A stretch of DNA of 64,000 bases from assembly GCA_022818135.1 (NCBI GenBank), contig JAFMSR010000014.1:34777433-34841432 (forward strand), written 5' to 3'. How positions within the stretch are numbered: the stretch's first letter is position 1; every line of letters starts with the position of its first letter. A program made the translations under genes and the position numbers. Shown here piece after piece: positions 47,273-59,000 of this stretch. Origin of the DNA: Saxidomus purpurata. Taxonomy: Eukaryota; Mollusca; Bivalvia; Venerida; Veneridae. Below the pieces are notes generated by a model. That model was not told the DNA's origin. It saw only the letters and a list, made by a program, of their open reading frames with translations, and made no database searches.

Positions 47273-48090
47273 TTTTGCTTTACGTAGGCTTTACCCGTTA
47301 TTAGGTAGCACCTATATATATTCATATTATCACTCTCATTGTTAGACCTTAATATAAGTATGACTGTATAGTGATTTAACAAGATAGGATATAGGAGTTA
47401 GTTTTGAAGTGATTTATATACCATATACATCCATTGAAATATCTGTACAACTATTAATGATTTTAACTATCGCTAAAGATAAAAAAACTGTATACTTGAA
47501 TATTATGTACCAATCACCTTACCTTATTATAATATAATAATAATATCATTACTGTAGGGCGTTCCATAATGAGGTTTAATAAACATGTTAGTATATCAAG
47601 GACCATAAGGGGAAATTACTTTTGCCTTTTTTGTGTTATCCTTGGTATTAATGTGCCAGACACGGTTCTCATGAGCATGCTTTTATAATATTTTTTATCA
47701 TTGTATGTATCATGTTTTACCATGCTTGTACATTTTTACCGAAATAAATATATCTATCTAAGGGAAATAAATCCTTTCCCCTTTTGTAGAAGCGTCTGTA
47801 CGACCTTGATGCGGAACAGGTGCTTGTTAAATTGATTGGTTCTCGTTCAATTTCACGCACAGCTGACATGTTAGAAACCAGCCTAAACAGTTTCATGATC
47901 CCCTTGCAATGTCGGCAACGCAATGGGCATTTCAAAACTGTCCTTCACAACAATATAAACAACATTAAACAAAATGGCGGCCGCCAAGTAGCAGAATATT
48001 AGATCTTTGACATCTGCAGAGCAACGGCTACTTTAGGGTGAGTTATGAAACAGACTACTGGTTGGGGACCATCAAACCCAGACGACCATC
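47273..48090. other. Intergenic, nothing else recognised
   Basis: Apart from the GC-rich patch near 47971, no gene or repeat is supported. Confidence 0.5.
47945..48010. promoter_or_regulatory. GC-rich AAAATGGCGGCCGCC patch, possible promoter
   Basis: AAAATGGCGGCCGCCAAG (about 47971-47988) is an isolated CpG-containing sequence of the YY1-like AAGATGGCGGC type. A minus-strand frame to its left (down to about 47717) and a plus-strand frame both overlap it; neither is recognisable. A low-confidence start of an unseen gene cannot be excluded. Confidence 0.2.
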
Positions 48091-48655
48091 AAACCGGACA
48101 CTTGTTAAAACGCGTGAATATTTTGTTAATATTTATAATCATATGGTGTTGATCAAACAGACACTTGATTTCCATCAACAAAGTGCAACAACAACAGTTT
48201 AATGTAACTATTTGACCAGAAATCTCGCCATTTAATTTGTCAGTCACTGAAAGCATGCTTAAATTGTCGGGGGAAAAGTGGAAAGTGACAGACTGTGCAT
48301 GCGCAATATTTCTGTGAAGCCCAGCAAAATAAATCACAAGTTAAACCTTTTATCATGATATTTCATTAATGTGTTGAATGATTGAAACAGTTTACACAAT
48401 TTAAAAGCTAACATCACAAGTAAATAAATCTATTTAAACTACCTGTCCGGAAACATGGTACAGTTGGTCAATAAAATATAGCAATTTGGTAACCCCACAG
48501 CCGGGCCTCAAAAATGTGATTGATTTAGTCTTAAGAGTTAACATGTTAGCTTTTCGTTTAGGAGAAGAACCTAACTTTCTACTTGTAAAATTTTAATTGC
48601 TAGATACAAAAATTGTCAGAGTTATCGCAAAATATGTTTGAAAAGTGTCCGGTTT
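48091..48655. mobile_element. Possible MITE with AAACCGGACACTT ends
   Basis: AAACCGGACACTT (48091-48103) and its exact reverse complement AAGTGTCCGGTTT (48643-48655) face each other 565 bp apart, with short further similarity inside. No target duplication could be recognised, so this is a tentative call. Confidence 0.45.
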
Positions 48656-48810
48656 TAGGACTCTAGCCAGTATGGGTTTTGGCCCTAAAAATAAGTAGCC
48701 TAGTTATGGGCAAACACAACAGTGAAGAGGGGAGACCGGCCCAGGGGGGAGTGGTGGATCATAGACCCACGCTAAATATCATGAGTTTTCATGATAAAAT
48801 TAAGTCTAAT

Positions 48811-49269
48811 GGTATGAGACGCCTAAATACATTTCCATAGACTTACATTATAAGGGTTTCTTCCGGTGCGACTACCCAAAATCTCACCGACTGCTGAAAT
48901 GAGCTTTATTTTGTAGAATCATCCTAGTCCCACATAAAAATAACAAAATTTATACATGTGATCCAATACTTTATGCCAGTAATTTGGAGCTCAATGACAC
49001 CACCCCCATTTTTGTGGCAGTTTTAGTGGTCACCGACCAAATATGTCAGTATTTTCAAATACCAAATATTTTGATTATAATTTATATCCAGATTTTTCTC
49101 TTCATATTTCATTTGTGATCTATCATGCAGCGATTATTTCAAACTAATTTTTCTTGTATGCATCCACTTAGTTTCAGCCAATCAGCAATCAAACACATAG
49201 TGTAGGTCTGCATGTTCCCTAGACAAAATAACCTGCTTCCGGTTTTCACCGATTTAGGCGTCTCATACC
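48811..49269. mobile_element. MITE, 459 bp, with perfect 18-bp terminal inverted repeats
   Basis: The left end GGTATGAGACGCCTAAAT (48811-48828) is the exact reverse complement of 49252-49269. TAAT flanks both sides (48807-48810 and 49270-49273), a 3-4-base target duplication that could fit the PIF/Harbinger group (TAA/TTA). No open frame of note lies inside. Confidence 0.88.
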
Positions 49270-49273
49270 TAAT

Positions 49274-49880
49274 AAAGTAATAATGATGCTAAGACATTTT
49301 TGAGGTCCGCAGAATAAACCAGCCCATGCATGTTCATTTTTTCACTGTTATTTTATATTATAGTAAGAAGATGCAAATTTTATCTAGATATCTTGTTGAT
49401 AAAAGTTTGACTTGTTTACCAACTGCAATAAATTACCCCATGTCTGTTTCACTCGTCCCCTTACAACCTCGAGTTATCGAAGTTTTACTGCATACATTAA
49501 TATGTTAAATGTCACCGAAAGTTGCAATTAATATCTGAAACATTTCCAACGGCTCCCTGAAACATAAAATCTACGTGGAGAAGAAAATGTCACATTGTTA
49601 AACAATTGTATTTTCATTTTGTTCAAATGTATGCAAAATAAAGAAAATCAAAGATATTTATTAGATAGGTAAGTAAGGTAGCTAAGTGCCTTGGTACTCA
49701 GGTGAGCAATAGAGGGCCATCATGGCCCTCTTGTGTAGTATTTTACTCGTTATTTGCAAAACTATAGTTTCCGGTATAGCATGTGATTTTGCAGCCAAAA
49801 ATCCTGAAACAGCTCACATCAATTGAAATTATAAATTTACATCATTTCCAGACTGACACAAAGAAGTACCTGAAACCAAA
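49274..49880. other. Upstream flank of the membrane coiled-coil gene, nothing else recognised
   Basis: No repeat with clear ends and no earlier exon could be joined. If the gene has an extracellular part, its exons must lie further left or outside the window. Confidence 0.45.
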
Positions 49881-50054
49881 ATGAGCTATTTTCTATATGA
49901 CTTATGTCTGCCAGTGACCTGGACAGTCCAGGTAGATGAGTTTACAATTGATAAAGGATGGATTGCTGGAGCCTTCTTTCTTGGCCTGTTTGTTGGGGGA
50001 GGACTGGCTGCGCTGCTTTTACCAACATGTCTAAAAGACTGGGAAAAGAAGAAG
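49881..50054 (+). CDS. Membrane coiled-coil gene, exon with the membrane helix
   Basis: The frame is open from ATG at 49881 (MSYFLYDLCL...), which has A at -3, to a GTATCT donor. Alternatively an acceptor TATGTCTGCCAG at 49903-49914 makes this an internal exon from 49915 (one base of the first codon from upstream). Either way it encodes VDEFTIDKGW, the membrane helix and CLKDWEKKK, ending in phase 0. Confidence 0.75.
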
Positions 50055-53000
50055 GTATCTTGTTTGATTATTCTCAGATGGAGAGACTTGTACTAATGTA
50101 CTGACCATTGTGATTTATTGTGCTTTATTGTCTAATGACTAGCAGTGAGGACATGTTTATTCTATGGGCCTATTGAAAATGTGTTTGAACAATTTTAACA
50201 GAAAAAAAGTGTAAAAAATATGTGAATATCACTGTTTAAAGAATTTTGTCCTAATTGATTTACTAAGTAGGTGTTGACTGTTTAAATACAATATAATTTG
50301 ACACATATTTGACTGTGGACCTCATAAAATAGGCCAGCACCGGGAAACATATCAAATACAAACAGACACTGATCTGGCATTTTAAGCACTCTTTGCTAGG
50401 CCAGCACCAGGCTCCCACAGCTCCCAGAATAAACAAGTCAACAAAAAGTGATGTGCAAACTACTTTAATCATGGATATCACCCTCTAAATTGCCTGGTAA
50501 TATTCAAAAGTTCTAAGAAGACTCTAAGATGTGGTAGAATGATTTGATGTACTTTATAGCATGTGATACTGTATTTTTGTGGTGTATTAAATAGTTGCAT
50601 TCACCTTTTTTCACAGTTCCAGTTTGCCTGTTGTTGCAAGGTATTTATGGTTGTTTTGAACTGCTCTCTTTAGCTTTTAAGCATCTTGCATCAAGGTTTA
50701 AAGCAGGCCTTTCTTATTGGAGTGTTTTGGTGCATTTTCTGTATACATTTGTTGAACAAAACAAGAATCTGTCAAAAATAAGCAGCCCCCAGGACTCAAG
50801 ATCTGTAATCCCTGAAAATCTTAAAGCATCATTGTGTAGCTGATGCAGTCATCATTGTGTAGCTGATGCAGTCGTCATTGTGTAGCTGATGCAGTCGTCA
50901 TTGTGTAGCTGATACAATCATCATTGTATAGCTGATGCAGTCATCATTGTGTAGCTGATGCAGTCATCATTGTGTAGCTGATGCAGTCATCATTGTGTAG
51001 CTGATGCAGTCATCATTGTGTAGCTGATACAGTCATCATTGTGTAGCTGATGCAGTCATCATTGTGTAGCTGATGCAGTCATCATTGTGTAGCTGATACA
51101 GTCATCATTGTGTAGCTGATGCAGTCATCATTGTGTTCCTGATGCAGTCATCATTGTGTAGCTGATGCGGTCATCATTGTGTAGCTGATGCAGTCATTAT
51201 TGTATAGCTGATGCAGTCATCATTGTGTAGCTGATACAGTCATCATTGTGTAGCTGATACAGTCACCATTGTGTAGCTGATGCAGTCATCATTGTGTAGC
51301 TGATACAGTCATCATTGTGTAGCTGATGCAGTCATCATTGTGTTCCTGATGCAGTCATCATTGTGTATCTGATACAGTCATCATTGTGTAGCTGATGCAG
51401 TCATCATTGTGTAGCTGATGCAGTCATCATTGTGTAGCTGATGCACTCATCATTGTGTTCCTGATGCAGTCATCATTGTGTAGCTGATGCAGTCATCATT
51501 GTGTAGCTGATGCAGTCATCATTGTGTTCCTGATGCAGTCATCATTGTGTAGCTGATGCAGTCATCATTGTGTAGCTGATGCAGTCATCATTGTGTAGCT
51601 GATGCAGTCATGTTATAGACTTATTATAAATTGCTCCTGGAAATCAGTATGGAAAGTTTGGGGTTAATACTAGTATATAGATCTATCTGAACATGTTTAC
51701 TATGTTAGAGGCTTCCATTATCATAGACATCTATGTAAAATAATCCTGATCTAATGTCCTGATCTGTTAGCTAATTGTGAATTCTTTCTTGAAACCCTTT
51801 ATGAAGAGTTTAGTCTGAAAGTTTAGAGGATAGTATTAAATGTGTGTGATGGATTGCCTTGCTATTGCCTTTTCCGTTGAGGCTTTTAGTTGATCACAGT
51901 TTAATATGCACATTTAATATAGAATATACAATTTGTGATGTGAAGTTCATGTTGTTGGTTTCATATACTTGAACAATCTTTTTCTGTAGGTTTTCTGTGA
52001 ATGCCTTGGTGTTTTTCTTGATGCATTATTACACAAAAGATGTTAATATACATTTTGCATGAAACATATAGACTTACCTTAAGTTAATTTACATTTGATA
52101 ACAGTTCTTAATTTCTTATTTGTATTTTCTTTTGGTTTTAAGCTCACCTTGCACAAAGTGCCATATTTAGCTACATGTATTAGGTTTTGGAATGATGAAA
52201 ACAGTGTTGCTGTTTTCAGTTGAAGAGTGTACAGTTTCTAATCTTCATTTGAAGAGTTTAGTTTGCTGACAGGAACAGTTTTCGAAGTGCAGTTCTGTTT
52301 ACAAGACTTTAGTTTTGACAGGTGCATTATAAAATGTAAAAATATGGCCAACTTGGTGCTTTGAAATGAGTGGCACAAACCCTTAACTCTGTATCTACTG
52401 GAAATTAAGCCAGTTACTGCCCTTTTGAATCAAAGCACTGAAAGTGCTGACAGTGTTTACTGCAATATTTGTATTAAACAGAAAATTGCATCTTTAATAT
52501 GGTAACTTGCCAAATTCAAAGCGATCTTCAAGAAGTAAAATGTGTTTTGGTATTTTAGCATCATACATGTTCTAGACTTGATTTTTACTTACTGAACTAT
52601 TCAGAACTATATCTACAAATGTAAATCATTCTTTATTATTTAGTTCTCATAGCATGAAAAAGTGTAATTTACTTAAGTTTTGTATTCTTTTAGTTGTATT
52701 ATGTTGTTTATGTGTACGTTGATTTTAAAGTTGAATTGAACAAGACTGTAGAGTCTAGATTATTTGAAATCATAGTGTCTTTTGTGTCATACTAAACAGT
52801 ATTTATATTGTGAAATTTCATTGAATTTTACAAGTGGAAAGTTAGTTTACAGTGACTTGATACAATTTTAGTTTCAATTTTGCAGGCATTGTTGTGTATT
52901 GATCGTAATTTCTAATAATCGTAACGCAGAAAATATTTTGTTTATCTTTCTAGAGACAAGATGAGGAGGAGAACATGTTGATCGAGAAAGAAACAGCAGA

Positions 53001-56000
53001 ATATGAGCCGGAAAAGGTATCACAAATTTAAGCAAAGTGTATAAACTGCAGACATATTGGTTAGCAATGGTTACTTGTGATATAAATTTGAATATTGTAT
53101 ACTTATCATAAATAGTTAATCCAGATTGGCTGATAGCAATTACATTGCAAAAGTATGTGTAGACCTGGAAAATAACATGTAGAATACATGTAGACCTGCT
53201 TCATTTTTAGACGTTATTTCTGTTATATTTTCGCATATTTTCACTACTTTTTATGAGGTATATAATATAATTATTTTAGATTGATGTTGTGGTCAATATA
53301 AAAGTTTTGCAGACCTGCGAAAAAATGAAACTGACCTCAGACTTTGTCCTCATGAAAAAATGATATTGACCTCAGACTTTGTCCTTGGTCAATATCATTT
53401 TTTTAACAGGTTCGCAATATATATTATATTGACCCGAAGATTAGTCTATAATTGTATAATATAATATTCCAGCCATAAATAGACTACTCCAATTGGCCGA
53501 AAGCAGTTTGGTACTCACTCCACAAAAGTATGTGTAGACCTACATGATATTCTCCGGTGTACACATACTTTTATAGAGGTCAATTATAGTCATTCATTTT
53601 GAAATATTTTGAGCATTGCGAAGTTCACTCTGTCTATTATGGTCATTTTGGAGAAATTCACTTCTGACAACAGTTTATTATGTAACTTTAATTTTTTTAT
53701 GGCCCTCTTGGAGATAAATCTTGTCTTTTGGAAAGCACTGACCAGTTTCTGGATAACATTGTTAAATTGCAATACAATATGTACACATGTATTTACTAAG
53801 GTTTTCTCAACAATATCAAAATAATGCCAGTATTAACACCAAATTTCTTAGTGTCAAAAAATAATAGCTGATTAATACAAATGGCTGCTTTGTCCAGATG
53901 ACTGCTTACACAGGGTCTGGTTTGTTTTATTTTCACAGAAAAAGATTAAAGATGACCTAGAAACAGGAGATGGTGGAGCAAAGCCATCTAAATTTGCTGC
54001 AGCAACATCATTCTTTAAAAGAAAAAAGAACAAGGGAGAACAGCAAACACAGACTAAGGAAACTAAAGGTTGGGTTCAACCAGAAGACAAAAACACAAAG
54101 TCAGTTGACACGGATACTGTTGGCATGGTTACAGTGCTAACTAAGCAAAACAGGTGCTTATGACTGAGGATGATATGTTTTGTTATCACAAATTTAGAGA
54201 TAAAGAGAAACAAGAAGTTTACACTGTATGTCAGATTGATTCTACCATTTTTGGCCAGTTAGGACCTTCATCAAAACTATAAAATATGTGAAAACAAATT
54301 GTTCACGAACTGTTCAAAATCCAACACATTTTCTACTGTAATCATAAGTAAAAAGGTCAAGGCATGTTATCACAATAGCGGGGGAAAAAACCAGTTTGTG
54401 TAACAGTAACATGTACCTCTCACACAAATTAATGAAAAGTGAATAAAGATGGGATGTACCATTATGCAGGACAGGAGTGTTTGACTCCAAACCCAGAAAT
54501 TTTAACCCTGTCAGTGAAATTTTACAGCAACTTGCACTGTTGGTTCTTTAGGCACAAATTCTCGGCAGTTTTTGTAAGAACATGAGTCATATATGTAATA
54601 TAAATCAGACAACAGATTAGTCAAACATCTTGTTATTCATTGATTCCTTTTATTTTACATGTAATTGTAGTGGAATGGCAGATGCAGAACTCACCAAACA
54701 GGACCTTAAAGAAATGGAAAAAATGGACCAAGATCAGAAAGAGGCTAAAAATGACGTACGTCAGTTATTTATACCATAAATTTCTATCTTCCATACCAGG
54801 GATCGGAAAACCGAAAATTTGCCGGTCTAGACCGATTTCAACTGTGGACCGATTCACGAACCAAAAGTGCTAAAATCGGTCCGAGATTTTTTTTAAAAAG
54901 CCATAAAATCGCCAAAATGACAAAAGAAGTGCTGTGTAATTACACATATCAGCGTTATTAGCACCTATCTAATACCCCAATAACGTGGCATGTTAAACCC
55001 GGGCGATCTTTACCTATTGGTCCAACACACCAAATCTACAATAACTCGGGCGCGCTAACACGTTATTGATTTTATTAATGTGTTAGCAGCTCCGATGACT
55101 TTATGCCGGACCGATTGCCTTTAGGCAGCTAATCATTACCTACACTTTGAAAGCCTTCAAGCCTTTCGATTTATTGTTAAATAGCACAACGCAACATATT
55201 TCGATGTTCAAAAATCAAATGACCGAAATGGCAAATCGGCTCATGGTAATCGGGAGAATAATAACTAGAACCCGAAAGAAACCAAAACCGGACTGGCAAC
55301 CGGTAGTCCATGTTTCCAAAGTCGGAAGGGCAAGCCGACAGATAATGTTAATCGGACGGGCGACCCGAGAACAAAAAAATATTCAAAAACGAAAACCATA
55401 CGACAAAAATTTAATAGCCTTAACTGACACATGGATTATTACAAAACTTTGTGGGGGTGACTTTGAACGAATCAGTTCTAATCGAAATGAACACACTTTC
55501 AATGATAAAATCACATGTAAATTATTATATTTATTTATGAAAACTTGCTCGATATTTTTCTTATTACTCAGAAATTCCGTTCTTATTTTTTATGGCAAAA
55601 CGATGTAAAGTTTATCCCTTAGAAAATGGAACGCTCCACGTGAACGGCGCATTTATTTTATCGACTCTGAGATTTACTGATCAATAATGAAAGATAAACA
55701 TTTTCGTTTTTGGAATCATTTTGGAATCAAAAGGAAGGGAATGAAATACTTTAACCGTTCCATGATCATGCACACAACAATGGAAAGCTGGTTGAAAAAA
55801 TAAAATACAAAAAAAAACTTTTTTTTTTTTTTTACGGTTTGTGAATTTTTTTTTTTCGGGGTGGGGGTTGACGAGTACCCTCGGCTTGTCCGGACCGATT
55901 GAGATTTCAAAATTTCCTGATCCCTGTTCCATACTGCATATAAGTAATTTTGGCAAACATTTTGGCCTGTGGGGGATGTAACCCTCAAGGCTATAGTTAG

Positions 56001-59000
56001 CATACCACATTTTAAACAAAGTAGATAATTATTTGTAAAATGTGCTGATAACAACAGTAAAACTGCGCTATGGGAATGTAGTGCAAGGCTGCTGTTTGAA
56101 TGTAGCATACAATCAGACCATGTTACAACAGACAGCTTTAAACAGTAGCAGAATAGTATATAGCTTACAAGCTTCAGTACACATTTTTCTCAAGGACTCT
56201 GGTTTTAGAAATTACTGCGCTGCAATATCAACTTACGCTAATTACGGATGATAATGGTATACATAACACGAAAAAGTACAGATATTTACAGAATGTATGG
56301 AGCTCAATGAAAGAGTTTGTAGCTGGATTTTCAAATTTATGTTATTTCCCTGAAAACCTAATTTACAAATGATGATAACTATATTCACTTAAAGATAAAT
56401 TTCTTTTAAAAAAATGTTTTAAATTTTCACACATTCCCAAAAGAAAGTCATGTGACATTGTTTTTTCACCATTGACCAAAGGACTCTCGGTTATGCCGTT
56501 GTTGAGGACTGCAATCAGTTGGTAAATAGCTCTTCCCTTAATCGGTTAATCACATTAAAATAGTAAAAATCTCTCGTGAAATAACTGACTTGGAACAGCT
56601 TAATAGATAATATGCAGCAAGTAGATTGGATATTGATGCCCGGTTAAAGTAAGGTCAGTGTGTCCTGAACCATTACCCAGGTAAATTTCTATAATGAACT
56701 TGTCCAACTTTCAATTTAGACAATACCATTAAATTGTTCATCTGGGTACAGGATAGCAAACAGTGCAGATCATTATTAAACTGCACAGATATGTAGGTCA
56801 TACATGAATTGCACAAGGTACAAAGGCAGACGCATTTACTGCCAGCAAGGAAAGCATTCATTTGCATAATTAATGAAACTTAAAGACACTTAAGAAAAGT
56901 TTGAATAAGTTTTACTTTGTTATAAGAAATCAAACAGTGTTGTTTGCAATATTCCACAAACAGCCTAATATTGGATGTACATGCATTTGTTATTACAGAT
57001 GATGTTAAAGATGTTGAAAATGAAGTTACGTAAGATGAAAGGAAAAGGACAGATAGGTGACCCATACCTGGCTGACTTCACGCAGAAAATTATTGATACA
57101 CGCAAAAGCAATGATGAGATAATTGCTATGGACAGACAGGAAGGAGAAGATGTGAGTAGTTGGGAGTTAATGTAGTTCATAAAAGTTTTATCATCTGCTG
57201 GACACTTCTGCTTTTTGGCTTGTGTAGCAAATGATTACTGTAGAAAATATTCTGTTTTCGACGTTTTCTAAATCAAAGAATCTTTCTTGCATTACTTAGA
57301 TATTACATGTTTATATTTGTACTGTATATGTTCTTCTTCCGCTATATTAAATGTATTCTTGCATTTCCTGATTTCCAACTGGCAACCAACCAACCAAACA
57401 AATAACCAAGAACCCAAAAGGTGAATGTAAGCACATCATATTTCTTGCTTAAATAAGTGATATAGGTAATAACGAGCAGGTTAAAAATAACCCCATTGTA
57501 AGAAAATTCAACGTTTTTAATATTTTCATCTTTTGCTTTGTTGGATGCATATTTCAAGCTCTAAATAAAAGGCACTAATCTAAATATTAACAGTTCCTTT
57601 ATTTTCCTTGATGTAGAATCAAAATTCATGAGAAAAATGATGGCGCATTTTAATTACCTACCATTAAGCACACTGAAGTACTTATTCTTCATGGTTTATC
57701 TCATATGACTTTAGAAAATTCTTGCAAAAGAATCATTAAATCTTTTTTTTAAAAATGGACTCCTCGTTTTATTAAGTTTTTTTCCCTTAAGAAGGTGTCT
57801 GTGTACTGTTCAAATTGTTTGATTTGTAGAGGTTGTGACAGTCCCCCCACAAAGCCAGACTGCGCATGTGTAGAACATTATTCACATGCACAACTTTCTG
57901 AAATCTAAGAGCAAGGATTTATCTGAAAAGATGTAAGACAGGATGTTCGGAATCTTGGCAGATTTTGCAAATCATATGCCTGAAAAAGGTCTGTTCGTTC
58001 TAGTCGTCTAATATTTTTTGAATTTCTTGTTTGTCAGAGATTGACTAAGAGAGGCTAGGGGGGGGTCTCCTTAAGTTGCCTAATTTCTCCCTGTATTTAG
58101 CTGAGGGCGAAATGGTTTTACAAAGAATATGGGAAAACATACTCTTTGGGCCAATGACTTCTCCCTATAAAAAGACAAAAATGTGGCAAAACTTCTCCCT
58201 GTTTCTGAAGTCTAGGCTGAAACCTGAATGGTAATAGTAATTTAATATTTTTCTTACTGTAATTGTAATTAGATTGATTACGTTTCACAGTTTCTGGTCT
58301 AATCACAGTCAGTACTGTTTACAGTACTCATAGTACCTTGTCTAGAAAATACAGCCTGAGTATGAATTGTGACATCTAACAGTGCACCAGTTATATGTAA
58401 TATTTTTTGCTTTGTATGTATTTATGTAGGAATTAAAGAAGAAGCATGGGAAGAACAAGGTCTTGCTTGATAGTGAGATTGAAAACCTTAACATTAGAAC
58501 GGATGCCAGAAAGGTTAGAAATAATGTTCTGTGTGTAAGTCTATTACAGATAAAGGGTTTGTGTAACAACTTCTATCATTCAGCTTGTATTTTTATTTTT
58601 ATCTCTACTGGACAAGAGCAGAGCTTATGCCATGATGGTCTGTCTGTCTGTCCATCCAACCGTAAACATTTCCTTGATAATAATCTACATGTCAAAATTT
58701 TTGTTTGACTTTCATGGAAGTAGCTTTGAAGGTTGCCAGCAACTAGTAGATGAGTCCTGTGATTTTTGGGGTCAGTGGGTCAAAGGTCAAGGTCACAGTA
58801 ACCTGAAAATCTATTCTGCTCAATATTCTGAGATCTATAACACCCACAGTCTTCAAACTTCATAGGATGATCATTGGTCTGTATGAGTAGTGATGCCTCC
58901 TGTGTTTAGGGTCAGTTAGTCTGAGGTCAACATAACAATGACCTCCGCTTACTTTTCCTTGATAACACTACAGTTTACAGTTTACATTTGAATTTCACCA

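Noticed and set aside
47717..48002. Minus- and plus-strand frames on either side of the GC-rich patch
   Set aside because: Neither translation is recognisable, the plus frame has no ATG at its counted start, and no joining exon was found.
55147..55608. 153-codon frame inside the hAT-type element
   Set aside because: No hAT dimerisation or catalytic motif recognised; the element is too short for a transposase.
55681..56108. Two overlapping minus-strand frames of 112 and 130 codons
   Set aside because: They cross the transposon end and include a homopolymer-derived Lys/Phe run; artefacts of base composition.
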